A stretch of 64,000 nucleotides of DNA from Stenotrophomonas raiganjensis (SeqCode) (lineage in GTDB: Bacteria > Pseudomonadota > Gammaproteobacteria > Xanthomonadales > Xanthomonadaceae): the NCBI RefSeq assembly GCF_030658505.1, contig NZ_JAUTXR010000149.1:56524-120523 (forward strand), written 5' to 3'. Both the position numbers and the translations under genes were made by a program. Positions within the stretch are counted from its first letter, which is position 1. Every line of letters begins with the position of its first letter. Under the pieces are notes generated by a model. It worked only from the letters and a program-made list of their open reading frames with translations, made no database searches and was not told the DNA's origin. Positions 53,491-61,805 of the stretch are shown piece by piece.

Positions 53491-54458
53491 CAGTTGCCCT
53501 CCTTGCGGGACAGGCGCATCAGCATCAGGCGGGCGATGGCCAGCACCACGAAGGTGACGATGAAGAGGACGAAGCCGAGCAGCAGCAGGGCCGAGCGGTA
53601 GGTTTCAGTGGCTTCGCCGAAATCGTTGGCGATCAGTGCGGCGATGGTGGTGCCCGGTTCCAGCAGCGACGGCGACAGGCGCACGCTGTTGCCGATCACG
53701 AAGGCCACCGCCATGGTCTCGCCCAGGGCGCGGCCGAGGCCGAGGAAGATGCCACCGATCACCGCCGAGCGGGTGTAGGGCAGGACGATGTCCCAGCTCA
53801 CTTCCCACTTGGTGGAACCCAGCGCATAGGCCGATTCCTTCAGGCGGGTCGGCACGGTCAGGAACACTTCGCGCATCACCGAGGAGATGAACGGAATGAC
53901 CATGATGGCCAGCACGAAACCGGCGGTGAGCATGCCGATGCCCAGCGGCGGGCCCTGGAACATCGGGCCGATGATCGGCCATTCGCCCAAGGTCTCGTTG
54001 AGGAACGGGGTGACGTACTCGGTCATCACCGGCACCAGCACGAACAGGCCCCACATGCCGTAGATGATCGAGGGAATGCCGGCCAGCAGTTCGATGGCGG
54101 TACCGACTGGGCCACGCAGCCAGCGCGGGGCGACTTCGGTGAGGAAGAAGGCGATGCCGAAGCTGACTGGCACGGCGATGACCATCGCGATGACGGCGGT
54201 GACCAGGGTGCCGTAGATCGGGGCGAGGGCGCCGAACTTGTTTTCGACCGGGTTCCAGTCGGCGGAGAAGAAGAAGCTCAGGCCCTGCATCTGCAGGGCA
54301 TGGCGGCCGCCCCACAGCATCGACAGCGCGGCGCAGGCCAGGGCGATCAGGACGAAGATGACGGTGCCGACCAGCACCCATCGGAACAGTTTGTCGTTGC
54401 GGGCATCACGCGCATCACGCGTGGACGGGGCGGCTACAGGCTGGGCGATGGCATTCAT
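53490..54458 (-). CDS. pstC: phosphate ABC transporter permease PstC
   Basis: A 322-residue permease, six helices, with a 20-residue cytoplasmic lead. The EAA region reads ESAYALGSTKWEVSWDIVLPYTRSAVIGGIFLGLGRALGETMAVAFVIGN, ending in the PstC-typical GRALGETMAV. It lies 82 nt after pstS and is coupled to pstA. Confidence 0.96.
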   Translation of the reverse strand: MNAIAQPVAAPSTRDARDARNDKLFRWVLVGTVIFVLIALACAALSMLWGGRHALQMQGLSFFFSADWNPVENKFGALAPIYGTLVTAVIAMVIAVPVSFGIAFFLTEVAPRWLRGPVGTAIELLAGIPSIIYGMWGLFVLVPVMTEYVTPFLNETLGEWPIIGPMFQGPPLGIGMLTAGFVLAIMVIPFISSVMREVFLTVPTRLKESAYALGSTKWEVSWDIVLPYTRSAVIGGIFLGLGRALGETMAVAFVIGNSVRLSPSLLEPGTTIAALIANDFGEATETYRSALLLLGFVLFIVTFVVLAIARLMLMRLSRKEGN

Positions 54459-54540
54459 GGGGACGGCAGGGCCAGGAAGGGGCGGGGCGGCACGGCGCGG
54501 AAGCGGCGGTGCCCGCGAGGGGCGGGCACCGTGCTGTCCA

Positions 54541-55629
54541 TCACTTCAGGTCGGACGCCCAATAGGCCTCGATCTGCTTGACCAGTTCGGCCGGCAGCGG
54601 CACGTAGTGCAGCTCGTTGGCCTGGGCCTGGCCGTTTTCGAAGGCCCACTTGAAGAAGGCCAGGGTGTCCTGGTTGCGCTTGGCATCCTTCGGCTGCTTC
54701 TGCATCAGCATGAAGTTGGTGGCGGTGATCGGCCACGCCTGCTCGCCCGGTGCGTTGGTGATGACCAGGTTGAAGTCCTTGGCGCTGGCCCAGTCGGCGC
54801 TGGCGGCCGCAGCGGCGAAGGTTTCCGCGCTCGGCTCGACCCAGTTGCCGGCCGCGTTCTGCATGGCGGTGTACGGCATGCCGTTCTGCAGCGCGTAGGC
54901 CAGTTCGACGTAGCCGATGGAGCCCTTGATCTGCTTCACGTAGGAAGCGACGCCTTCATTGCCCTTGCCACCGACGCCGTCCGGCCACTGCACCGACGTG
55001 CCTTCGCCAACCTTGCTCTTCCATTCCGGGCTGACCTTGGACAGGTAGTTGGAGAAGTTGAAGGTGGTGCCCGAGCCATCCGAACGGTGGACCAGGGTGA
55101 TCTTGCCGTCCGGCAGCTTCACGCCCGGGTTGGCGGCGACGATGGCCGGGTCGTTCCAGGTCTTGACCTTGCCCAGGAAGATGTCAGCCAGCAGGGCACC
55201 GCTCAGGCGCAGCTTGCCGCCTTCCAGGCCTTCGATGTTGACCACTGGCACCACGCCGCCGATGGCGGACGGGAACTGGGCCAGGCCGGCCTGGGCCAGC
55301 TCTTCGCTGCTCAGCGGCTTGTCGGAGGAACCGAAGTCGACGGTGCCGGCCTTGATCTGGGCGATGCCGCCGCCGGAGCCGATCGACTGGTAGTTGATCT
55401 TGGCACCGGTGCTGGCGTTGTAATCGGCCGACCACTTGGAGACCAGCGGGAAGATGAAGGACGCGCCCGCGCCGGACACTTCGGCGGTCACCTTGGCACC
55501 GGCAGCGGCCGGGGCGGCGGCACCGTCGGCAGCCGGCTGCTGCGCGGCCTGCTTGTCGCCACCGCAGGCCGACAGGCCCAGGGCGATGGCCAGGGAAAGG
55601 GCGGCAAGGCCGGCCGAGTGCAGTTTCAT
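54541..55629 (-). CDS. pstS: phosphate-binding protein PstS, lipoprotein form
   Basis: A 362-residue periplasmic receptor. The signal peptide ends in the lipobox LGLSACGGD, so it is a lipoprotein anchored in a membrane. Phosphate-contact segments are present: SGAGASFIFPLVSKWSADY, GSGGGIAQIKAGTVDFGSSD and VHRSDGSGTTFNFSNYL. An Ala-rich linker of about 20 residues separates the lipid anchor from the domain. Start ATG 55629 has GGAG six nt upstream. Upstream, a CTGTCAT half-site (55719-55713) may belong to a degenerate Pho box. It shares long blocks with the second PstS upstream, so the two arose by duplication. Confidence 0.95.
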   Translation of the reverse strand: MKLHSAGLAALSLAIALGLSACGGDKQAAQQPAADGAAAPAAAGAKVTAEVSGAGASFIFPLVSKWSADYNASTGAKINYQSIGSGGGIAQIKAGTVDFGSSDKPLSSEELAQAGLAQFPSAIGGVVPVVNIEGLEGGKLRLSGALLADIFLGKVKTWNDPAIVAANPGVKLPDGKITLVHRSDGSGTTFNFSNYLSKVSPEWKSKVGEGTSVQWPDGVGGKGNEGVASYVKQIKGSIGYVELAYALQNGMPYTAMQNAAGNWVEPSAETFAAAAASADWASAKDFNLVITNAPGEQAWPITATNFMLMQKQPKDAKRNQDTLAFFKWAFENGQAQANELHYVPLPAELVKQIEAYWASDLK

Positions 55630-55827
55630 GGTCACTCCATAGCGGGGAAGAGCCGACGTGGTCGGCGGATGCGGCTATGAAATGATGTTTTTGTTACAGC
55701 CGTATTACGACCATGACAGAGGTGTCCTGGATCACGTTCTGACAAGGGTTTCACAGGGTTGGCTGCGATCCGTGAGACCCCCGCAGACCCCGGATCTGCG
55801 CACAGGCATGACCGCCGGATGGCCCTC

Positions 55828-55924
55828 GTAGCGCCGAGTCTGCTCGACTGCTCCCTGTCCTCGGTAGGTGCGGACCGTTGGTCCGCACGCTCCAAAGCGC
55901 AGCCGAGCATGGGCTCGGCACTAC
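55828..55924. repeat. SMAG cluster between pstS genes
   Basis: GTAGCGCCGAGTCTGCTCGAC from 55828, a GTGCGGACC-GTT-GGTCCGCAC hairpin (55868-55890) and a right arm GCCGAGCATGGGCTCGGCAC ending CTAC at 55924. Confidence 0.75.
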
Positions 55925-55943
55925 AGAGGCAGGTGCATCCCCG

Positions 55944-55980
55944 AAAACAAGAAGAGCGCGAGATCTCGAGGATCTCGCGC
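55944..55980 (-). terminator. terminator after the upstream pstS copy
   Basis: GCGCGAGATC (55956-55965) and GATCTCGCGC (55971-55980) around a 5-nt loop; on the minus strand it continues CTTCTTGTTTTC. Confidence 0.75.
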
Positions 55981-56044
55981 CCGGGTGGGATCGGCGGGGG
56001 AGAGAGGACCCGCCGGTCCCGTTCCTGCGGGGGAACGCGCTTGC

Positions 56045-57061
56045 TTACTTCAGGTTCTGCGACCAGTAGGTCTCGATCTGGCGGACCAGGCTGTCCGGCA
56101 GCGGCACGTAGTCCAGCTGGCGGGCCTGGGCGTCGCCGCTCTTGTAGACCCAGCGGAAGAACTCCTGGGTAGCCTTGCCGTTGGCGGCATTCTTCGGCTT
56201 CTTGTGCACCAGGATGAAGTTGGTGGCGGTGATCGGCCAGGACTCGGCGCCCGGGGCGTTGGTCATCACCAGGTAGAAGTCCCTGGCGTTGGCCCAGTCG
56301 GCGCTGGCGGCGGCGGCAGCGAACGACGCGTCGCTCGGCTGCACGAAGCGGCCGGCGGCGTTCTTCATCGCGGTGTACGACAGCTTGTTCTGCAGTGCGT
56401 AGGACAGCTCGACGTAGCCGATGCCGCCCTTGATCTGCTTCACGTAGGCCGCAACGCCTTCGTTGCCCTTGCCGCCGATGCCGGCCGGCCACTGCACCGA
56501 GGTGCCTTCACCGACCGAGCTCTTCCACTCCGGGCTGATCTTGGACAGGTAGTTGACGAAGTTGAAGGTGGTGCCCGAACCATCCGAACGGTGCACGACG
56601 GTGATCTTGGCGCTCGGCAGGGTCACGCCCGGGTTCAGCGCGGCGATGGCCGGATCGTTCCAGGTCTTGATCTTGCCCAGGAAGATGTTGGCCAGCACGG
56701 TGCCGTCCAGCTTCAGCGCGCCCGGGGCGATGCCGGCCACGTTGACCACCGGCACCACGCCGCCGATCACCGACGGGAACTGGGCCAGGCCCGAAGCGGC
56801 CAGTTCTTCCGGCTTCAGCGGAGCGTCGGAGGAGCCGAAATCAACGGTCTTGGCCTTGATCTGCGCAATGCCGCCGCCGGAGCCGATCGACTGGTAGTTG
56901 ACCTTGTTGCTGGTGGCAGCGTTGTAGTCGGCCGACCACTTCGACATCACCGGGTAGATGAACGAGGCGCCCGCGCCGGTGATTTCGGCGGCGTTGGCGG
57001 CGAACACGGACGACGCTGCGAAGACGGCAACGGCAACGCGCGACTTGAAGGCGTGGATCAC
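56045..57061 (-). CDS. pstS: second phosphate-binding protein PstS, secreted form
   Basis: A 338-residue paralogue of the preceding receptor. Here the signal peptide (HAFKSRVAVAVFAASSVFAANA, cut before AEITGAG) lacks a lipobox Cys, so it is a soluble periplasmic protein. The same ligand blocks are present: GAGASFIYPVMSKWSADYN, GSGGGIAQIKAKTVDFGSSD, VHRSDGSGTTFNFVNYL. The start is GTG at 57061, eight nt after GGAG; upstream in-frame ATG codons lie in the promoter region. A Pho box (57116-57133) stands about 55 nt upstream. It is the first gene of the phosphate block and is followed by its own terminator. Confidence 0.93.
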   Translation of the reverse strand: MIHAFKSRVAVAVFAASSVFAANAAEITGAGASFIYPVMSKWSADYNAATSNKVNYQSIGSGGGIAQIKAKTVDFGSSDAPLKPEELAASGLAQFPSVIGGVVPVVNVAGIAPGALKLDGTVLANIFLGKIKTWNDPAIAALNPGVTLPSAKITVVHRSDGSGTTFNFVNYLSKISPEWKSSVGEGTSVQWPAGIGGKGNEGVAAYVKQIKGGIGYVELSYALQNKLSYTAMKNAAGRFVQPSDASFAAAAASADWANARDFYLVMTNAPGAESWPITATNFILVHKKPKNAANGKATQEFFRWVYKSGDAQARQLDYVPLPDSLVRQIETYWSQNLK

Positions 57062-57115
57062 GGGGTGGCTCCTGGGTTGATTGGAATGCGGGGTTACCCG
57101 CCCGGCGCACATTCC

Positions 57116-57133
57116 ATAACGGTTCGATGACAG
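57116..57133 (-). promoter_or_regulatory. Pho box upstream of the secreted pstS
   Basis: On the minus strand CTGTCAT (57133-57127), four bases, then CCGTTAT (57122-57116): two 7-bp half-sites 11 bp apart as in PhoB boxes, the first perfect and the second 5 of 7. Confidence 0.6.
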
Positions 57134-57612
57134 CGCAGGGACCGTTGTATGACGCATCCGTTACAGCGCCGGCTGGAGCCCTTGCAGCCAGGGCTGTGCA
57201 GGTGTCGCGCGCTGACGGCAACGTCCTGGCCGGCATGTGGCGGTGGCCCCGCACTGTTCGCGTGCCCTTTGCACATGTCACTGACAGCCGGTCCATCGCG
57301 GTTGTCGCGCGACTCCCGGTGGGCATCCCGCAGCGATGCCGCGTCATCCGCACGCAACCGGCGGTGCCGGTGAAGGTCGCGCTGTCGCCGGCCCGCGCAT
57401 CGGCATTGATACGTCACGCCATATGCCGCAAGGGATCGACAAGGATGTCGCCGCAAATGAGTCGTACGCATGACCGCACGAAGAAATCTGTGGTTGGTGC
57501 TCAGGTTGTCATTCGGCTGTCATGGTTTTAACGGAACGTTCGCAAAACGCTTGACCGGCCTGCCGGCGTGGCGTTCTGCCCAAGCCATTCCAACCCTCTG
57601 GAGAAATCCAAA
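57134..57612. other. divergent promoter region, pstS and porin
   Basis: About 480 bp without a gene. It contains the porin Pho box (57506-57523), and ends with the porin ribosome-binding site TGGAG (57599-57603). Several small frames exist but none has a ribosome-binding site or recognisable product. Confidence 0.6.
57506..57523 (+). promoter_or_regulatory. Pho box upstream of the porin gene
   Basis: TTGTCAT (57506-57512), four bases, CTGTCAT (57517-57523): two half-sites exactly 11 bp apart, 13 of 14 bases matching CTGTCAT. It lies 90 nt before the porin ATG, where PhoB would replace the -35 contact. Confidence 0.8.
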
Positions 57613-58845
57613 ATGCGTTCCCATTTGCTCGCCGCCGCGGTCGTTGCAAGCCTCGGTCTGGTTTCCGCCGACGCCTTCGCAGCCCCCGCCAGCTCGGGCG
57701 TGTCCCAGGCACAGTTGCAGCAGCTGCAGGCACAGATCGCTGCGCTGCAGGCCCAGGTCCAGCAGTTGCAGAACGATTCGCAGGCGCTGCAGGCGCAGTC
57801 CGACGCGCAGTCCGAAGTGAACATCACCCAGGCCCAGGCCCTGGAAGGCGCGCAGAAGACCCAGACCAGCGTCGACAAGCTGGCCAAGCTGGTCAATGAC
57901 AACAAGATCGGCGGTCGCATGTTCTTCGACCTGACCAACATCGACAAGACCAGCAACGGCAAGGACACCGCCGCCAGCGGCACCGGCCTGGACGTCAAGC
58001 GCTTCTACCTGACCGTCGACCACAAGTTCAATGACATCTGGTCGGCCAACCTGACCACCGACTTCCAGTACAGCTCGGCCATCGGCAACACCGAGCTGTT
58101 CGTCAAGAAGGCGTACGTGCAGGGCAGCTTCGACCCGGCCTTCAACCTGCGCGTCGGTGCCGCCGACATGCCGTGGATTCCGTACGTCGAGAAGTTCTAT
58201 GGCATGCGCTATGTCGAGAACACCCTGACCGACCGCCTGAAGTACGGCAACTCGTCCGACTGGGGCCTGCATGGGTTCGGCAACCTGGGCAACAACTTCA
58301 ACTACGCCGTCTCGGTGGTGTCCGGCGCCGGCTACAAGAACCCGACCCGCAGCAAGGGCATGGACGTGGAAGGCCGCGTGGCCTACACCCCGAACGAGAA
58401 CTTCGTGGTCGCCGTCGGCGGCTACAGCGGCAAGCTGGGCAAGGAAACCGACATCCAGAGCGCCGAGAACACCTACACCCGCGCCAACGCAATGGTGGCC
58501 TACGCCGACAGCAACTTCCGCGTCGGTGGTGAGTACTTCCAGGCCAAGAACCTCAACAACGTGCTGACCGTTGCCACCGACAAGACCAGTGGCTGGTCGG
58601 TATGGGGCAGCGTGCGCGTGACCGACGGCGGCATCAACGTGTTCGGTCGTTACGATGACACCGACGTCAGCAAGACCCTGGACCCGACCCTGAGCGACAA
58701 GTACTGGAACGTCGGCGTCGAGTTCCCGGTCATGAAGAACCTCAAGCTGTCGACCGTGTACAAGTACACCCACCTGGCCAACGCCGGTGACAAGAAGAAC
58801 GACAAGACCAAGGAATTCGGCGTCTGGGGCGACCTGTCGTTCTGA
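57613..58845 (+). CDS. phosphate-starvation porin (OprP/OprO type)
   Basis: A 410-residue outer-membrane porin. After the signal peptide (MRSHLLAAAVVASLGLVSAD to FA) comes a coiled coil of about 45 residues made of Gln-Leu heptads (QLQQLQAQIAALQAQVQQLQ), as in OprP/OprO and related porins, then beta-strands with alternating pattern (FYLTVDHKFNDIWSANLTTD, ELFVKKAYVQGSF) and a C-terminal Phe (GVWGDLSF) for BAM recognition. The Pho box and the divergent pst genes point to phosphate or polyphosphate uptake. The product name is family-level; ion selectivity is not shown. The start is ATG 57613; the longer frame from 57568 begins upstream of the ribosome-binding site. Confidence 0.88.
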   Translation: MRSHLLAAAVVASLGLVSADAFAAPASSGVSQAQLQQLQAQIAALQAQVQQLQNDSQALQAQSDAQSEVNITQAQALEGAQKTQTSVDKLAKLVNDNKIGGRMFFDLTNIDKTSNGKDTAASGTGLDVKRFYLTVDHKFNDIWSANLTTDFQYSSAIGNTELFVKKAYVQGSFDPAFNLRVGAADMPWIPYVEKFYGMRYVENTLTDRLKYGNSSDWGLHGFGNLGNNFNYAVSVVSGAGYKNPTRSKGMDVEGRVAYTPNENFVVAVGGYSGKLGKETDIQSAENTYTRANAMVAYADSNFRVGGEYFQAKNLNNVLTVATDKTSGWSVWGSVRVTDGGINVFGRYDDTDVSKTLDPTLSDKYWNVGVEFPVMKNLKLSTVYKYTHLANAGDKKNDKTKEFGVWGDLSF

Positions 58846-58875
58846 TTTCCTGAAGCACCCTTGTCTACAAGCAGA

Positions 58876-58907
58876 GACGGCGGGCCTTGTGCCCGCCGTC
58901 TTCGTTT
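58876..58907 (+). terminator. porin terminator
   Basis: GACGGCGGGC (58876-58885), loop CTTGT, GCCCGCCGTC (58891-58900), then TTCGTTT. Confidence 0.85.
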
Positions 58908-58926
58908 CGTCACAACAGGGACCGGG

Positions 58927-59619
58927 TCACGCCTCGGCCGTGGTCTTTTCCTTGAACCGGCACAGATCGGCGATCACGCAGCCCGGGCAATCCGGCTTGC
59001 GCGCCTTGCATACATAACGTCCGTGCAGGATCAGCCAGTGATGCGCATCGAGCAGGAACTCGGCGGGAATCACCTTCACCAGCTTGTCTTCCACTTCACG
59101 CACGTTCCTGCCTGGTGCCAGGCCGGTGCGGTTGGAGACTCGGAAGATATGCGTGTCGACCGCCATCACCGGCTCGCCGAACGCGGTGTTGAGTACCACG
59201 TTGGCGGTCTTGCGGCCCACGCCCGGCAACGCTTCCAGCTCATCCCGATCGCGCGGCACTTCACCGCCATGCTTCTCCAGCAGGATCGCGCAGGTGGCGA
59301 TCACGTTCTTTGCCTTGGCGTTGAACAGGCCGATGGTGGCGATGTACTGCTTCAGGCCATCCTCGCCAAGCGCGAGGATCTTTGCCGGGGTGTTGGCGAC
59401 CGGGAACAAACGGCGCGTGGCCTTGTTGACGCCGACGTCGGTGGCCTGCGCCGACAGCGCGACCGCCACCAGCAGCTCGAACGGCGTGCTGTACTCCAGT
59501 TCGGTTTTGGGATGCGGATTGAGTTCACGCAGGCGGGTGAACATCTCCACCACGTCGGCGCGCGGCATGCTGCCGCCGCGCCGCGCTGGAGCGCGGGTGG
59601 TCTTCTTCGCGACGGCCAT
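58927..59619 (-). CDS. nth: endonuclease III
   Basis: A base-excision repair glycosylase/AP lyase for oxidised pyrimidines. The 230-residue protein has the helix-hairpin-helix LPGVGRKTANVVLN with the catalytic Lys, the catalytic Asp in VDTHIFRVSNR, and the C-terminal iron-sulfur loop C-x6-C-x2-C-x5-C. It carries a 17-residue basic N-terminal lead (KKTTRAPARRGG), after which a second Met (residue 18) could start the usual-length protein. Coupled to the upstream small gene by TAATG. Confidence 0.96.
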   Translation of the reverse strand: MAVAKKTTRAPARRGGSMPRADVVEMFTRLRELNPHPKTELEYSTPFELLVAVALSAQATDVGVNKATRRLFPVANTPAKILALGEDGLKQYIATIGLFNAKAKNVIATCAILLEKHGGEVPRDRDELEALPGVGRKTANVVLNTAFGEPVMAVDTHIFRVSNRTGLAPGRNVREVEDKLVKVIPAEFLLDAHHWLILHGRYVCKARKPDCPGCVIADLCRFKEKTTAEA

Positions 59620-59972
59620 TACTGCTCCTTGCCGGTAGCGCGGGCCTTGGCCCGGGCGAGGATGGCGGCGGCGGCCGGGGGCAGGGCAGGCTTCACGTCC
59701 GGCGCCGGGGCCGGCGTGCGTCGCGCGTCGCGTTCAGCCTCGCGGCGGGCCAGGCGCACGGCCCGGGCACGGTAGCGTTCACGCGCGGCCCAGGCTGTGT
59801 GCAGCCGCTGCTGCGCTTGCTGCAGGCGCTGCGGAAGGTCCGGATGGCCGGGCAGCAGCTGTTCGTCGCCAGCGCGGGCGACGTAGTCCATCAGCCCGGC
59901 CTGCAGGGCGCCGTCGAGATCGTCTGCCTGGACCCGGGCGAACAGCTGCGCGGGGTTGGGTCGGGATGCCAT
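59619..59972 (-). CDS. small conserved hypothetical protein coupled to nth
   Basis: A 117-residue basic protein, very rich in Arg, Ala and Gln, that I do not recognise. It is predicted to be mainly helical (LQQAQQRLHTAWAARERYRARAVRLARREAERDARR), with a Pro/Ala-rich end. No signal peptide or membrane segment. It overlaps nth by one base and follows the enoyl-CoA hydratase gene after 4 nt, so the three are likely one transcript. Confidence 0.65.
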   Translation of the reverse strand: MASRPNPAQLFARVQADDLDGALQAGLMDYVARAGDEQLLPGHPDLPQRLQQAQQRLHTAWAARERYRARAVRLARREAERDARRTPAPAPDVKPALPPAAAAILARAKARATGKEQ

Positions 59973-59976
59973 GGCG

Positions 59977-60759
59977 TCAGCGGTTCTGGAACGCCGGCGG
60001 GCGGCGCTGCAGGAACGCGCTGGTGCCTTCGCGCATGTCCTCGGTGGCAAACAGCAGGCCGAACTGCGCGCTTTCATATTCCAACCCGGCGTCCAGGCTG
60101 CATTCGCCGCCCACGTGCACCGCATCGAGCAGTCCGCGCAGGGCCAGCGGCGCCGAGCGCGCCAGCTGGCGGGCCACGTCCTGCACGCGATTGTCCAGCG
60201 CGTCGCCCGGTACCACCTCGTTGACGATGCCCAGTTCCAGCGCACGTGCGGCGCTGATCGGTGCGCCCAGCAGGCACAGTTCAAGGGTGGCGGCGCGACC
60301 GCACAGGCGCAGCAGGCGCTGGCTGCCACCGAAGCCGGGGATCAGGCCGAGATTGATCTCTGGTTGCCCGACCTTGGCGGTATCGGCGGCAATGCGCAGG
60401 TGGCACGCCATTGCCAGCTCCAGGCCGCCGCCCAGGGCAAAGCCGTTCACGCGGGCGATGACCGGTTTGGGCATGCGTTCGATCTGGCGCATCAGGGCCT
60501 GGCCCAGCAGCGAGAAATCACGTCCCTGAACCGCGCTGAGCGTGTTCATCTCGGCGATGTCAGCACCGGCCACGAAGGCCTTGGGACCGGCGCCGGTCAG
60601 CACCACCACGCGGACCTCCGGGGCTGCTGCGGCGGCGCTGAACGCCTCGGCCAGCGCCTGCAGGGTGGCGGCATTGAGGGCATTGAGCTTGTCCGGGCGC
60701 TGGACGGTCACGGTGCGGATGGCGCCGTCGTCGGTGACGGCGATCAGGGCATCGGCCAC
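59977..60759 (-). CDS. enoyl-CoA hydratase/isomerase family protein
   Basis: A 260-residue crotonase. The oxyanion-hole segments are TGAGPKAFVAGADIAEM and GFALGGGLELAMACHLRIA; catalytic Glu positions appear in the latter (GGGLELA) and in GQPEINLGLIPGFGG, both present, which fits hydratase activity. Typical length. In bacteria such stand-alone genes serve fatty-acid oxidation or amino-acid breakdown; no pathway genes are nearby, so substrate is open. Confidence 0.9.
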   Translation of the reverse strand: MADALIAVTDDGAIRTVTVQRPDKLNALNAATLQALAEAFSAAAAAPEVRVVVLTGAGPKAFVAGADIAEMNTLSAVQGRDFSLLGQALMRQIERMPKPVIARVNGFALGGGLELAMACHLRIAADTAKVGQPEINLGLIPGFGGSQRLLRLCGRAATLELCLLGAPISAARALELGIVNEVVPGDALDNRVQDVARQLARSAPLALRGLLDAVHVGGECSLDAGLEYESAQFGLLFATEDMREGTSAFLQRRPPAFQNR

Positions 60760-60926
60760 GGGGAAACTCCTGAAACGTTAAAAAGAAGTGAGATTGAACT
60801 CCGCGAACGCAGACGGGTCTTAGCCTGCATCGTGAGTAGCGGTTACACGTTGTGCCCGTTATCCTAACCCGTCGCCTCAGGGCGGCGCAGAACGTCCCTG
60901 AGTTACCACCCCTGGAGAACTGTTTG

Positions 60927-61628
60927 ATGAAGTTGCGTTCTATCGCGGTCGCCGTCGCGGCCCTGGCCCTGACGGGCAATGCCTTCGCCCAGGACGTCTC
61001 GTCCGAAAAGGGCAAGCTGAGCTACTACTTCGGTTACGACTACGGCAACAACCTGGCGGAGCTGACCGGTCGTGGTGAGCAGCTGGACATCAACTCGGTG
61101 GTGAAGGGCCTGCAGGACGCCTACGCCAAGAAGCAGCCGGCGATCACCGCCGAGCAGCTGAAGCCCGCCGTTGAAGCCTTCCAGAAGCGCGAGCAGGGCC
61201 GTGCCCAGGCTGCCAAGGCTGAGTACGAAAAGGCGGCTGCCGAAAACAAGACCAAGAGCGATCAGTTCATCGCGGCGAACAAGGCCAAGGCCGGCGTGCA
61301 GTCCCTGCCGAGCGGTGTCCAGTACCGCGTGATCGAAGCCGGCAAGGGTGCCAAGCCGACCCAGGCCAGCACCGTGCAGCTGGAAGTGGCCGGTCCGTTC
61401 CCGTACGGCCAGCGCCCGACCGAAGCCCGCCCGGCCCAGCAGATCCCGTCGATCAAGGTCAGCGAAGTCGAAATGAAGGCCATGCGCGAGACCCTGCTGC
61501 AGATGCCGGCTGGCTCGAAGTGGGAAGTCACCCTGCCGCCGGACCAGGCCTACGGTGCCGACCCGCGCACCCCGTTCCCGCCGAACGTGGCTGTGCAGTT
61601 CGAGATCAAGCTGGTCAGCGTCAAGTAA
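60927..61628 (+). CDS. FKBP/Mip-like periplasmic protein with altered catalytic domain
   Basis: A 233-residue exported protein: signal peptide MKLRSIAVAVAALALTGNAFA, then an FkpA/Mip-type N-terminal dimerisation domain (KLSYYFGYDYGNNLAEL, a long helix of about residues 80-130) and a C-terminal FKBP-like domain from LPSGVQYRVIEAGKGAKPT. In active FKBPs the next block is VxVHYTGxLxDGxxFDSS; here it is STVQLEVAGPFPYGQRP, so the Tyr and Asp of the drug/proline pocket are missing. The end AYGADPRTPFPPNVAVQFEIKLV is conserved. It may be a chaperone without isomerase activity. GGAGAA precedes ATG 60927. Confidence 0.85.
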   Translation: MKLRSIAVAVAALALTGNAFAQDVSSEKGKLSYYFGYDYGNNLAELTGRGEQLDINSVVKGLQDAYAKKQPAITAEQLKPAVEAFQKREQGRAQAAKAEYEKAAAENKTKSDQFIAANKAKAGVQSLPSGVQYRVIEAGKGAKPTQASTVQLEVAGPFPYGQRPTEARPAQQIPSIKVSEVEMKAMRETLLQMPAGSKWEVTLPPDQAYGADPRTPFPPNVAVQFEIKLVSVK

Positions 61629-61645
61629 ATCGAAGCAGCAAACGA

Positions 61646-61678
61646 AACGCGCCGGTGATCCCATCGGCGCGTTTTTGT
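61646..61678 (+). terminator. terminator of the FKBP-like gene
   Basis: AACGCGCCG (61646-61654) and CGGCGCGTT (61665-61673), then TTTTGTTT, 18 nt after the stop. Confidence 0.85.
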
Positions 61679-61696
61679 TTGCGCAGCGCGCGACCT

Positions 61697-61719
61697 GTAG
61701 CGCCGAGCCATGCTCGGCG
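61697..61719. repeat. single SMAG element
   Basis: GTAGCGCCGAGCCATGCTCG then GCG: one stem-loop with GTAG head between the FKBP-like gene and the Nudix gene. Confidence 0.8.
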
Positions 61720-61805
61720 AACGCGCGCAGCGCGATGCCGTCACGCGCAGCATCGTTACCCGCGCAAATCCCGCCCATTCGCGCTACTGTTGCCGGGTGC
61801 AAACA

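Larger units (their letters stand above)
55636..56044. other. gap between the two pstS genes
   Basis: No gene is seen in these 409 bp. They hold a weak Pho-like half-site (CTGTCAT, minus, 55719-55713), a SMAG pair (55828-55924) and the terminator of the upstream pstS copy (55944-55980), so pstS-pstCAB-phoU probably has its own promoter here. Confidence 0.6.
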
